From NCBI RefSeq assembly GCF_014649015.1, contig NZ_BMSF01000027.1, positions 1 through 63,792 of the forward strand: a stretch of 63,792 nucleotides of DNA, read 5' to 3'. How positions within the stretch are numbered: the first letter of the stretch is position 1; each line of letters starts with the position of its first letter. The notes under the pieces are model-generated. The model was not told the origin of the DNA and searched no databases. It worked only from the letters and a program-made list of their open reading frames with translations. Positions 1 through 8,216 of this stretch are shown one piece after another. Made by a program: the position numbers and the translations under genes. This DNA comes from Streptomyces narbonensis (GTDB taxonomy: Bacteria > Actinomycetota > Actinomycetes > Streptomycetales > Streptomycetaceae).

Positions 1-532
1 GCCCGCCGACGCCGCCCGCTACCAGGCCGAGCAGGAGGCCGAGGCGCGCCGCATCGCCCTGGTCAAGCAGGCCGAGGCCGACGCCCAGCGGGACAGGCTC
101 ACGGGTGAGGGTGAGAAGGCGCGCCGCGCGGCCCTCGCCGACGCCGTACGCATCGAGGGCGAGGCCGAGGCCGCGGCCATCGCCGCGCGGGGCTCCGCAG
201 AGGCCGAGGCCATGGAGAAGAAGGCAGACGCCTTCGCTCAGTACGGTGACGCCGCCGTCCTCCAGATGCTGGTCGAGGTGCTGCCGCAGGTCGTCGCCAA
301 GGCGTCCGAGCCGCTGTCGGCCGTCGACAAGCTGACCGTCATCTCCACCGACGGCGCCGGCCAGTTGACCCGTACCGTCACCGACAACGTCGCCCAGGGC
401 ATGGAACTCCTCTCCTCCACCACGGGGGTCGACCTCGCCCAGCTCCTCCAGGGCATCACCCAGCGGAAGCCGGTCCCGGCGCCGGCCCCGGGACAGTCCA
501 CCACCGGCACTCCGGTCGAGATCGGCGAGTAG
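1..532 (+). CDS. Flotillin-like (SPFH/Band 7) protein, C-terminal part
   Basis: The reading frame is already open at base 2 and ends at the TAG at 530-532, so only the last 176 residues are present. The first 75 residues are a charged Ala/Glu/Arg-rich stretch with repeated EAEA and AEAEA patterns, typical of the coiled-coil region after the SPFH domain in flotillins. The following part (YGDAAVLQMLVEVLPQVV, then a Gln/Pro-rich tail) matches the conserved flotillin C-terminus. Flotillins are membrane-associated scaffold proteins of lipid microdomains. The SPFH domain itself lies outside the window, so the family call rests on the C-terminal half only. Confidence 0.8.
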   Translation, partial: PADAARYQAEQEAEARRIALVKQAEADAQRDRLTGEGEKARRAALADAVRIEGEAEAAAIAARGSAEAEAMEKKADAFAQYGDAAVLQMLVEVLPQVVAKASEPLSAVDKLTVISTDGAGQLTRTVTDNVAQGMELLSSTTGVDLAQLLQGITQRKPVPAPAPGQSTTGTPVEIGE

Positions 533-590
533 GGCACACTCGTCGTACGGGTCGGGAGCGGACTCCCGGAGACAGGATCGTGAGGCGGAC

Positions 591-2033
591 GTGCCATTCG
601 AGGCGGACGGGAGCCGTCCGGACGCGGGGCCGCGCGCCCAGCCCGCCTGGGAGTTGCTCCTGCCGGCGGCCGGCGCAGCGGCCCGGCGGCGGGGGCGGGC
701 CCTCCAGGAAGCCCTGCGGGACGCGGTGCGCTCGGGGCGGCTGGCGCCGGGGACCCGGCTTCCGTCGAGCCGTGAGCTCGCGGCCGACCTCGGTGTCTCG
801 CGAGGTCTGGTCACCGAGACGTACGAGCAGCTCACCGCCGAGGGGTACCTGCGCAGCGACCGGGGCGCGGGGACCTGGGTGGGCGGTGCGGCGCGCTCCG
901 CCGTACGCGGGGTCCGCGACCCGGCGCCCGGGGTGCCCGGGGTCCTGGTGGACTTCCGACCGGGCACCCCCGACCTGTCGCTGTTCCCGAGGGCCGCGTG
1001 GGCGGCGGCCCAGCGGTCCGTCATGGCGCGGCTGCCGCACCCCGCGCTCGGCTACCCGGACCCGCGCGGGCTGCCGGAGCTGCGCGAGGCCCTAGCCGGG
1101 ATGCTGACGCGGCGGCGGGGCGTGGTGGCCGATCCGGAGCGTCTCGTGGTCTGTTCGGGCGTGGCGCAGGCGTCGACGCTGCTCGGCTTCGTGCTGCGGG
1201 GGCGGGGTCTGCGCGCGGTAGGCGTCGAGGATCCCGGCAGCCCGGAGCACGGGCGGCTGTTCGCGGCGACCGGGATGGACACCGTGTGGCTGCCGCTCGA
1301 CGAGGAGGGACTGCGACCCGGGCCGCTCGCAGAGTCCGGGGTGCGCGCGGTGGTCGTGACTCCCTCGCACCAGTTCCCGTCCGGGATCAGCTGGTCGGCG
1401 GAGCGGCGTGCCACGCTCCTCGACTGGGCGCGGACGGTGGACGGGTACGTCCTGGAGGACGACTACGACGGCGACTTCCGGTACGACCGGGCGCCCGTCG
1501 GCGCGCTCCAGGGCCTCGACCCGGAGCGCGTCGCGTACGCGGGCTCGGTCAGCAAGTCGCTGGCCCCCGGGCTGCGCCTGGGCTGGATGCTCGTCCCGGA
1601 GGCGCTGCTCGACGAGGTCGTCGAGCGGAAGCGGACCATGGACCTCGGCAATCCCGTACTCGATCAGGCGACGCTCGCGGAGTTCGTGACGGGTGGCGGC
1701 TACGACCGGCAGTTGAGGCACTGTCAGCGCGCCTACCGGGAGCGGCGGGACGCGCTGCTCGCCGCGCTCGCCGAGTATCTTCCGGGCACCGGCGTGAGCG
1801 GGATCGCGGCCGGGCTCCACGTCATCGCGCGTGTGCCGGGCCGGTACGGGCCACCCGCACGGTTCCTGGCGCGGGCGGCGGAGGCGGGCGTGGCGCTGCG
1901 GCCCCTGGAGGAGTACGGCACGCAGCGGCCCGCCGACGGAGACGTACGGCTGGTCGTCGGGTACGCGCATCTGGCGCCCTCGGCCATCGAGCGGGGTGTC
2001 CGGCTGGTGGCGGAGGCGGCGGGCCGGAAGTGA
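591..2033 (+). CDS. MocR/PdxR-type GntR regulator with aminotransferase domain
   Basis: A 480-residue fusion. An N-terminal winged-helix GntR domain (about residues 35-105, with LPSSRELAADLGVSRGLVTE) precedes a fold-type I PLP aminotransferase domain (about 120-475). The motif EDDYDGDFRYD and the Schiff-base lysine in AGSVSKSLAPGLRLGW are both present, so the PLP site looks intact. Members of this family bind PLP and regulate pyridoxal, GABA or amino-acid genes, often divergent neighbours. Here the upstream flotillin gene runs in the same direction and no pdx gene is adjacent, so the target is unknown. The GTG start at 591 is chosen because GAGG lies five bases upstream. Confidence 0.9.
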   Translation: MPFEADGSRPDAGPRAQPAWELLLPAAGAAARRRGRALQEALRDAVRSGRLAPGTRLPSSRELAADLGVSRGLVTETYEQLTAEGYLRSDRGAGTWVGGAARSAVRGVRDPAPGVPGVLVDFRPGTPDLSLFPRAAWAAAQRSVMARLPHPALGYPDPRGLPELREALAGMLTRRRGVVADPERLVVCSGVAQASTLLGFVLRGRGLRAVGVEDPGSPEHGRLFAATGMDTVWLPLDEEGLRPGPLAESGVRAVVVTPSHQFPSGISWSAERRATLLDWARTVDGYVLEDDYDGDFRYDRAPVGALQGLDPERVAYAGSVSKSLAPGLRLGWMLVPEALLDEVVERKRTMDLGNPVLDQATLAEFVTGGGYDRQLRHCQRAYRERRDALLAALAEYLPGTGVSGIAAGLHVIARVPGRYGPPARFLARAAEAGVALRPLEEYGTQRPADGDVRLVVGYAHLAPSAIERGVRLVAEAAGRK

Positions 2034-2158
2034 CCGGGCGGGAGTGACCGGGCGGGAGTGATCTGTTCACGCGGGGTTCGCGCGGGCGCCGTCCCCGGCC
2101 GTTAGGCAGGGTGCGGCGGCGCGAATCGCGCGCCCGGACACGCTCCCGGAGGTCTTCC

Positions 2159-3787
2159 ATGTCCCACCCCGCACCCGGTACGTCTCCCTCCCCCGCACGG
2201 CGCGAACTGCTGCGCGGCTCGCTCGCCGCCTCGGCGGCGCTCGCGCTCGGCGGCGCGGGCCTGACGGCCCCGGCGTTCGCGCTGTCGGGACGGCCGCGGG
2301 CCGGCTGGGGTGTGCAGACGGGAGACGTCACGGCCTCCTCCGGTCTGGTGTGGGTGCGCTCGGACCGGCCCGCGCGCATGCTCGTCGAGACCTCGGCGAG
2401 CGAGTCGTTCCGACGGGTACGCCGGCACCACGGGCCACTGGTCGGCGCGGGCACGGACTTCACCGGTACGACCGCGCTGCGCGGGCTGCCGGCCGGCGAG
2501 CAGATCCACTACCGGGTGACGCTCGCGGACCCGGACGACCCGCGCCGGACGGGCGAGCCGGTCGTCGGTACCTTCCGCACGGCCCCGGAGCGGCGCCGTG
2601 ACGGGGTCCGCTTCCTGTGGTCCGGGGACATCGCGGGCCAGGGCTGGGGCATCAACCCGGACATCGGCGGCTTCCGCGCGTACGAGGAGATGCGCCGCCT
2701 CGACCCGGACTTCTTCCTGTGCAGCGGCGACTCGATCTACGCCGACGGGGTCGTCCAGCCGAGCGTGACGCTGCCCGACGGGCGCATCTGGCGGAACGTC
2801 ACGACGCCGGAGAAGTCGAAGGTCGCGGAGACGCTCGCGGAGTACCGGGGCAACTTCCGCTACAACCTCCTCGACCACAACGTCCGGGCGTTCAACGCGC
2901 AGGTGCCGTCGGTGGTGCAGTGGGACGACCACGAGGTGCGCAACAACTGGTACCCGGGCCAGATCCTGGACGACGCGCGGTACACGGAGAAGGACGTGGA
3001 CGTGCTCGCGGCCCGCGCGCTGCGGGCCTTCGGCGAGTACACGCCGGTGTCCACCCTCCACGCGCGCGGGAGTGCGGGCAGGGGCGTCGGCGCGGGTGCG
3101 GGCGGGGGCTCGCGGGCCGGGCGGATGCACCGGGTGGTGCGGTACGGGCCGCTGCTCGACGTGTTCGTGCTCGACATGCGGTCGTACCGGAACGCCAACT
3201 CCCCCGGCCGGCAGGCCGACGACACCACGGGCATCCTGGGCGCGGAGCAGCTCGCCTGGCTGAAGCGGGAGCTCGCCGCGTCGACGGCGGTGTGGAAGGT
3301 GCTCGCGGCGGACATGCCGCTCGGGCTCGTCGTGCCGGACGGCTCCGCGAACTTCGAGGCGGTCGCGCAGGGCGACCCGGGCGCGCCGCTGGGCCGCGAG
3401 CTCCAGATCGCGGAGCTGCTGCGGTTCGTGAAGCACCGCCGGATCACCGGCACGGTGTGGCTGACGGCGGACGTGCACTACACGTCGGCGCAGCACTACG
3501 CGCCGGAGCGGGCTGCCTTCCAGGACTTCGCGCCCTTCTGGGAGTTCGTCTCCGGGCCGCTGGCGGCGGGCGGGTTCCCGGCGAACGCGCTGGACGCGAC
3601 CTTCGGCCCGGAGCGGGTCTTCGTCCGGGCGCCGGAGCGGGCGAACGTGTCGCCGATGGAGAGCCCGCAGTACTTCGGGGAGGTCGACATCGACGGACAC
3701 AGCGGCGAACTGACGGTGCGGCTCCGGGCCGAGGGCGGGTCGGTGCTGTTCAGCAAGGTGCTGCGGCCGGGGCTCGTCGGACAGTAA
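2159..3787 (+). CDS. PhoD-family alkaline phosphatase, Tat-exported
   Basis: A 542-residue secreted phosphatase. The N-terminus carries a twin-arginine signal (ARRELLRGSLAASAALALGG) ending near an APAFA cleavage site at about residue 40. A PhoD N-terminal beta domain follows (about 45-140), then the metallophosphatase domain with SGDSIYAD, WDDHEVRNNW, DMRSYR and TADVHYTSAQHY, which supply the expected metal-binding Asp, Asn and His residues. PhoD enzymes hydrolyse phosphodiesters and monoesters outside the cell and are usually phosphate-regulated. No clear PHO box was identified by eye. ATG 2159 is preferred over an upstream GTG at 2111 because it places the RR motif close to the N-terminus. 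Confidence 0.92.
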   Translation: MSHPAPGTSPSPARRELLRGSLAASAALALGGAGLTAPAFALSGRPRAGWGVQTGDVTASSGLVWVRSDRPARMLVETSASESFRRVRRHHGPLVGAGTDFTGTTALRGLPAGEQIHYRVTLADPDDPRRTGEPVVGTFRTAPERRRDGVRFLWSGDIAGQGWGINPDIGGFRAYEEMRRLDPDFFLCSGDSIYADGVVQPSVTLPDGRIWRNVTTPEKSKVAETLAEYRGNFRYNLLDHNVRAFNAQVPSVVQWDDHEVRNNWYPGQILDDARYTEKDVDVLAARALRAFGEYTPVSTLHARGSAGRGVGAGAGGGSRAGRMHRVVRYGPLLDVFVLDMRSYRNANSPGRQADDTTGILGAEQLAWLKRELAASTAVWKVLAADMPLGLVVPDGSANFEAVAQGDPGAPLGRELQIAELLRFVKHRRITGTVWLTADVHYTSAQHYAPERAAFQDFAPFWEFVSGPLAAGGFPANALDATFGPERVFVRAPERANVSPMESPQYFGEVDIDGHSGELTVRLRAEGGSVLFSKVLRPGLVGQ

Positions 3788-3858
3788 CCGCCGGGCGGGG
3801 CGCGGTGCGGAGAGGACTCGCGGGGGGATTGTCAGTGGGGGGTCCTACCGTTTTCCTC

Positions 3859-5268
3859 ATGACGCGATCCGTACATGCGCTCGCCTACGCACGCCCTTCC
3901 GTGCTGGAGTCAACGGGCTCCGGCCGGCTGCTCGGCCTGGAGACGGCGGGTGGTCTCACGCCCCGGGGTGCCGAGGCCCGTCCCCGTTTCTTCTCCGGTT
4001 TCCTGGCCGCTCCTCAGGCCGCCGCGCGCGGTCTGCTCGCGGTCGCCGACGTGGCCGCGGCCCGCTACCACCAGCGGACGCGGCCGGGTTCGCTGGACCC
4101 TGTGGTGACGGGGAACGGGGACCGGCTGCGGTTCGAGTCCTTCTCCGGCTGCGGCGGGGTGTACGCGCGCCTGGACGTGCTCTCCGAGGGACTCGACGGC
4201 GCGGAGACGGGTCACGGCACGACCAACGTGGATGTCAACGACCCGCTGCGCGAGGCCCTGTCGCGGATGACCGGGGACGAGCCGCTGCATCTGCGGGTCG
4301 GCCCCGAGGAGTTGGCGGTGACCACTCTGGCCGGGGCCGTCGTGGAGAAGAAGGTCCCGCTTCCGGACCGGTGGCTGCGGGGCTTCGCCGAGGCTCAGGT
4401 CGCCTCGACCCGGTTCGACCTGCGGGCCGAGCTGGCGGGAGCGGAAGCCGTACGGTTCCTGCGCTCGCTGCCGCGCGGACAGGGCCGGGGGCGGGGTCCG
4501 CTGTGGATCGCCCCCGCGGGCCGGACGCTGCGTCCGACGACGCGGCCGGGCCCGGGTGCGGTGTGTCTGCCGGGCCCCGACCGGCTGGCCGCCCTGGAGC
4601 GGGTGCTGCGGCACGCGACGGGGCTGCGAGTGTACGGGCCGGTGCCGGACGGCACGGCGGCGACGGCGAGCGCCTGGGAGGTGACCCTGCCGGGCATGCG
4701 GCTCACGCTGACGCTGTCGCCCGACCCGGCGCGGGGCTTCTCCGGCGAGGGCGGCGTCCTGGAGGCGCTGGCGACGGAGGACGCGGCGCGGGACGCGGAA
4801 CTGGTGGCGGTGCTGCTGGCCTGGGAGCCCCGGATCGACCCGGCGGACCTCGCGGCGCAGTCCGGTCTCACGGCCGACCGGGTGCGGGCGGCGCTGACCC
4901 GGCTGGGCACGGCGGGCCGGGTGGGGTACGACGTGGCGGAGGCCGCCTACTTCCACCGCGAGCTGCCGTACGACGCGGACCGTGCCGAGCGGCACAACCC
5001 CCGGCTGGTGAGCGCGCGCAGGCTGGTCGCGGAGGGCGCGGTGGAGCTCGAAGGGGAGGCGGCGACGGTGACCTCGGGCGAGCGGCGCTACCGGGTACGG
5101 GAGTCGCACGGGTCGCTGACCTGCACGTGCCAGTGGTGGGCGGACCACCAGGGGCGGCGCGGCCCGTGCAAGCACGCGCTTGCGGTTCGGATGGTCCGGC
5201 GCGGCGCGTCGGCCGCCGAGCCCGTGCCGGGCGGGGAGCCGAGAGCGGGTCAGGAGGTTGCGGGGTGA
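3859..5268 (+). CDS. SWIM zinc-finger protein
   Basis: A 469-residue protein ending in a SWIM domain: CTCQWWADHQGRRGPCKHA has the CxC...CxH ligand pattern at about residues 420-440. The rest has no motif I can name. SWIM domains bind zinc and may contact DNA or protein. The gene overlaps the next one by four bases (GTGA), so the two are probably translated together. Start ATG 3859 begins the conserved N-terminus; the frame is open much further upstream but there it only shadows the phoD gene. Confidence 0.85.
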   Translation: MTRSVHALAYARPSVLESTGSGRLLGLETAGGLTPRGAEARPRFFSGFLAAPQAAARGLLAVADVAAARYHQRTRPGSLDPVVTGNGDRLRFESFSGCGGVYARLDVLSEGLDGAETGHGTTNVDVNDPLREALSRMTGDEPLHLRVGPEELAVTTLAGAVVEKKVPLPDRWLRGFAEAQVASTRFDLRAELAGAEAVRFLRSLPRGQGRGRGPLWIAPAGRTLRPTTRPGPGAVCLPGPDRLAALERVLRHATGLRVYGPVPDGTAATASAWEVTLPGMRLTLTLSPDPARGFSGEGGVLEALATEDAARDAELVAVLLAWEPRIDPADLAAQSGLTADRVRAALTRLGTAGRVGYDVAEAAYFHRELPYDADRAERHNPRLVSARRLVAEGAVELEGEAATVTSGERRYRVRESHGSLTCTCQWWADHQGRRGPCKHALAVRMVRRGASAAEPVPGGEPRAGQEVAG

Positions 5269-8075
5269 CGGGTCACGAAGCGGAGCAGCGGAAGTCGGGG
5301 GCCGGGGCAGTGACACGAGGGACGGAGAAGGCCGTGGGGACGGGGAAGGGCGAGGGGGCCGAAGTGACCGTGGTGACCGCAGAGAGCGCAGAGAGCGCGG
5401 AGACCACAGCGACCGCAGCGAGTGGAGCGAGTGGAGTGTCCGCGGAGATCGCGAAGTTGATGGAGGCGGTGCGCGGTGGGCGCGCCGAAGACGTGCCCGC
5501 GCGGCTGGAGGGGCTGGGTGCGGCGGAGCGGCGGACCGTCCTCGCCCGGCTGAAGGTGCTGCGCGCCGAGGTGCGGGGCTGGGAGTCGAAGCGGCCGAGG
5601 GAGGCGGCCGACGTCCGGCGCGCGCTGTACGTCGCGGGGGCCGGCTGCCACCCGGGGGCCGCGGGGGCGGCGACCTGGCTCGGCGGCCGCGATCTGCTGC
5701 CCTGGCGCTCGGAGGGCGGTGACCTGGTGCTCCGGGCGGTCGCCGGGCAGACGCCGGAGTGGCTGGCCGAAGTGGCGGGCCGACTCGCCGCGCGGCCGTC
5801 CGTGGCGGAGCACAGCTACCGGGTGATCCGCGGACTGGCCGAGCGTGCGGGCTGCCCGGTTCCGGCGACGGACGGCTACGTCCTCGGCTGGGCCTGGGAG
5901 TTCCGGGCGGGCAGCCGCTGGCGGCGGTCGGCCGACGCCCCCGCGCTCCTGGACCGGCTGCGGGAGGACCCGCAGACGCCGGTCCTCGTGGTCCACGCGC
6001 TGTCGATGGCGGAGAGCCCCGACGAGCTGACCTGGACGCTCACCGAGGCTCCCCGGGCGCACTGGCCCACCGCCGTCGCGGCGCTCGTCGCGGAGGGCGT
6101 GCTGGACCGGGCGGAAGTCCTGGGCGCGGCCGTCTCCCGGCTGCTGCGGGGCGGTCGTCCCCGTGACCTGCGGTTCCCGCTGGACGTCCTGCGGCTGGTC
6201 GGGCCGACGGCGGCGGAGTTCCGTGAGCGGGTCCCGGACCTGGTCGGGATGGTGGCGGACGGGCCGTCGCCGATCGCGGGGTACGCGCAGGAGGCCCTCT
6301 CCGGGCTGGCGGCGGACGGGACGCTGTCGACCGGCGCTCTGGCCGAGATGACGGGGGCGGCGCTCTTCCGGACCGAGAAGAAGCTGGTGCGGGCGCAGTT
6401 GACGCTGGTCGGCAAGGTACTGGCGCGGGATCCGGGTGCGGCGGCCGAGCTGCTGCCGGCGGTGTCGGAGGTCTTCGGGAACGAGGACACCGAGCTCCAG
6501 GGGCGCGGGCTGAAGCTTGTGGGTCGTCATCTGCCCGCTGTGGACGGGTCCGTACGGCTGGAGCTGGCCGGTCGGGCCGGGCTGCTGAGCCCGGTGCACC
6601 GACAGGCCGCCGTGGAGCTGTTCGGGGGGTCCGTGGAGTTCGGGGCCGGGCTCCCCTACGAGGAGATCCTGCCGCCCGTGCCCGAGCCGCAACTGGTCGG
6701 ACCCCCGGCGGCGACGGTCGAGGAACTGGTGGAGGAGCTGCTGGCGAAGGGTGTCTCCGACGATCCGGTGCGCTTCGAGCGGGCCCTCGACGGGCTGGTG
6801 CGCCACGCACACCGGGACCGGGAGGCGCTGACCTCGGCGGTGCGGGAGGCGTTCGCCACGGCGGGCTGGGAGGAGCCGTACCACTTCGCGTACGGCAGCC
6901 ACGGCGTGCACGCGGTGCTGGCGGGGCTGCTCGGGACGGTCGACCGGTCGTGGATCGACTCCCGTCTCGCGCGGGAGCCGGAGGCGACGGCCTGTCTCCA
7001 CGAGGGGCTGACGGGCATCAGGGACACCCGGCTGTGGGAGGCCGCCTCCCTCGTCGGTACGGACGCGCTGCCCTTCCTGCTGGCCGCGCCGACCCTGAGC
7101 ACCGGCGGCATCGATCCGGCGACGCTCGTGGAGCGGCTGCGCGCCTACCGGGACGCGGGCGTCGAGCACGCCCCCGTCGACCTGGCCCAGGCCCTGCTGC
7201 GGGTCCTGCGGGCCGATCCGGGGGCCGGGCGGGCGGCCGAGGAGGCCTGGGAGCTGGACACCCCGGCCGGGCTGCGGCTCGCAGCGTGGCTGCGGTCGGA
7301 GACGCCGCTGGCGGCGGACGTGCGGGTCCTCGGGCGGGAGGAGGACCGTTCGCTGCTGCGGTGGCACGTCGTGCACCGGCTGGTCGTGGACGTCGCGGAC
7401 AGCGCCGTGGTGCGGGAGGAGTTCCCGCCCGCCTTTCGGTGGCTGGGCGGTGTCCTGGAGGCGGCGCCCCGCTCGTGCTCGCACTGGATCGTCGGCGGGG
7501 AGCACTGGGCCTCGGTCCTGCCGGCCGACCGCGAGGTGCTCGCGGCCTGCCTCGTGCCCTCACTCGCGCGGTCCGTCGGCGGCGGCGCGCGGGAGACGAC
7601 CGAACCGCTGACCGGGACGGCCGAGGCCGAGGGCCCCGTGGGCCGGGGCGTCGCGCTCGCGCTCGCGCTCGGGCTGGGCAACGGGGACGCGGACGACCGG
7701 CTGCGGGCGGTGGACGCGCTGCTCGTGCTCGCGTCCCGGGGCGACCTGGACGCGCGGCGGGTGGGTGAGGAGCTGGGCTGGCTGCTCGCCGAGGGTTCGG
7801 TGAAGCCGAACCGGCTGGCGGACGCGGCCCGGACGGCGGCGGCCACCGGGGCGTACGGGACGGTCTGGGCGGTCCTCGCCGCGGCGCTCCCGGAAGCGCT
7901 GGGCGACGGGAAGCCGGTGCGTGGCCTGGGCGAGGTGCTCGCGGTGGCGGCCGACTGCGTGGAGCGGTGCGGGGCGCGGGGCGAGCTCGCGGGCCTCGAC
8001 GGCGTCGCCTCGGCGAAGGGCTCCACCCAGCTGGTCGCCCAGGCGAAGCGGCTGCGGGACGCGCTCCGTCGGTGA
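5265..8075 (+). CDS. Large repeat-rich protein of DUF6493 type, partner of the SWIM protein
   Basis: A 936-residue cytoplasmic protein starting at a GTG that overlaps the SWIM gene stop. Residues 1-60 are low-complexity (Glu/Ala/Thr/Gly); the remainder is Leu/Ala/Arg-rich and reads like stacked helical repeats. No catalytic motif is visible. I recognise the general arrangement, a SWIM protein followed by a long DUF6493 protein, from other actinomycetes, but the DUF number is from memory and the function is unknown. A strong terminator follows, so the SWIM/DUF6493 pair forms a complete two-gene unit here. Confidence 0.7.
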   Translation: MTGHEAEQRKSGAGAVTRGTEKAVGTGKGEGAEVTVVTAESAESAETTATAASGASGVSAEIAKLMEAVRGGRAEDVPARLEGLGAAERRTVLARLKVLRAEVRGWESKRPREAADVRRALYVAGAGCHPGAAGAATWLGGRDLLPWRSEGGDLVLRAVAGQTPEWLAEVAGRLAARPSVAEHSYRVIRGLAERAGCPVPATDGYVLGWAWEFRAGSRWRRSADAPALLDRLREDPQTPVLVVHALSMAESPDELTWTLTEAPRAHWPTAVAALVAEGVLDRAEVLGAAVSRLLRGGRPRDLRFPLDVLRLVGPTAAEFRERVPDLVGMVADGPSPIAGYAQEALSGLAADGTLSTGALAEMTGAALFRTEKKLVRAQLTLVGKVLARDPGAAAELLPAVSEVFGNEDTELQGRGLKLVGRHLPAVDGSVRLELAGRAGLLSPVHRQAAVELFGGSVEFGAGLPYEEILPPVPEPQLVGPPAATVEELVEELLAKGVSDDPVRFERALDGLVRHAHRDREALTSAVREAFATAGWEEPYHFAYGSHGVHAVLAGLLGTVDRSWIDSRLAREPEATACLHEGLTGIRDTRLWEAASLVGTDALPFLLAAPTLSTGGIDPATLVERLRAYRDAGVEHAPVDLAQALLRVLRADPGAGRAAEEAWELDTPAGLRLAAWLRSETPLAADVRVLGREEDRSLLRWHVVHRLVVDVADSAVVREEFPPAFRWLGGVLEAAPRSCSHWIVGGEHWASVLPADREVLAACLVPSLARSVGGGARETTEPLTGTAEAEGPVGRGVALALALGLGNGDADDRLRAVDALLVLASRGDLDARRVGEELGWLLAEGSVKPNRLADAARTAAATGAYGTVWAVLAAALPEALGDGKPVRGLGEVLAVAADCVERCGARGELAGLDGVASAKGSTQLVAQAKRLRDALRR

Positions 8076-8097
8076 GCCGATCGGCGCCCGGTCATGG

Positions 8098-8137
8098 GCC
8101 CGATCAGACCTTGACCCAAACGGTCTGAATCGGGCCC
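8098..8137 (+). terminator. Rho-independent-type hairpin after the DUF6493 gene
   Basis: Arms GCCCGATCAGACC (8098-8110) and GGTCTGAATCGGGC (8122-8135) pair with one bulged base around an 11-base loop, 23 bases after the stop. No long T-run follows, as is usual in Streptomyces. Confidence 0.75.
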
Positions 8138-8216
8138 TAAGGCACCAGATCGGCGCTTAACCCGTCAGTCACAGAACGTTCGTGATCACGCAACACCGCT
8201 GGGTCACAGTGAGGTC

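Noticed and set aside
2617..3858. Upstream part of the SWIM gene frame
   Set aside because: It is antiphase to phoD, whose metal-binding motifs are intact, and no SWIM-family sequence precedes 3859.
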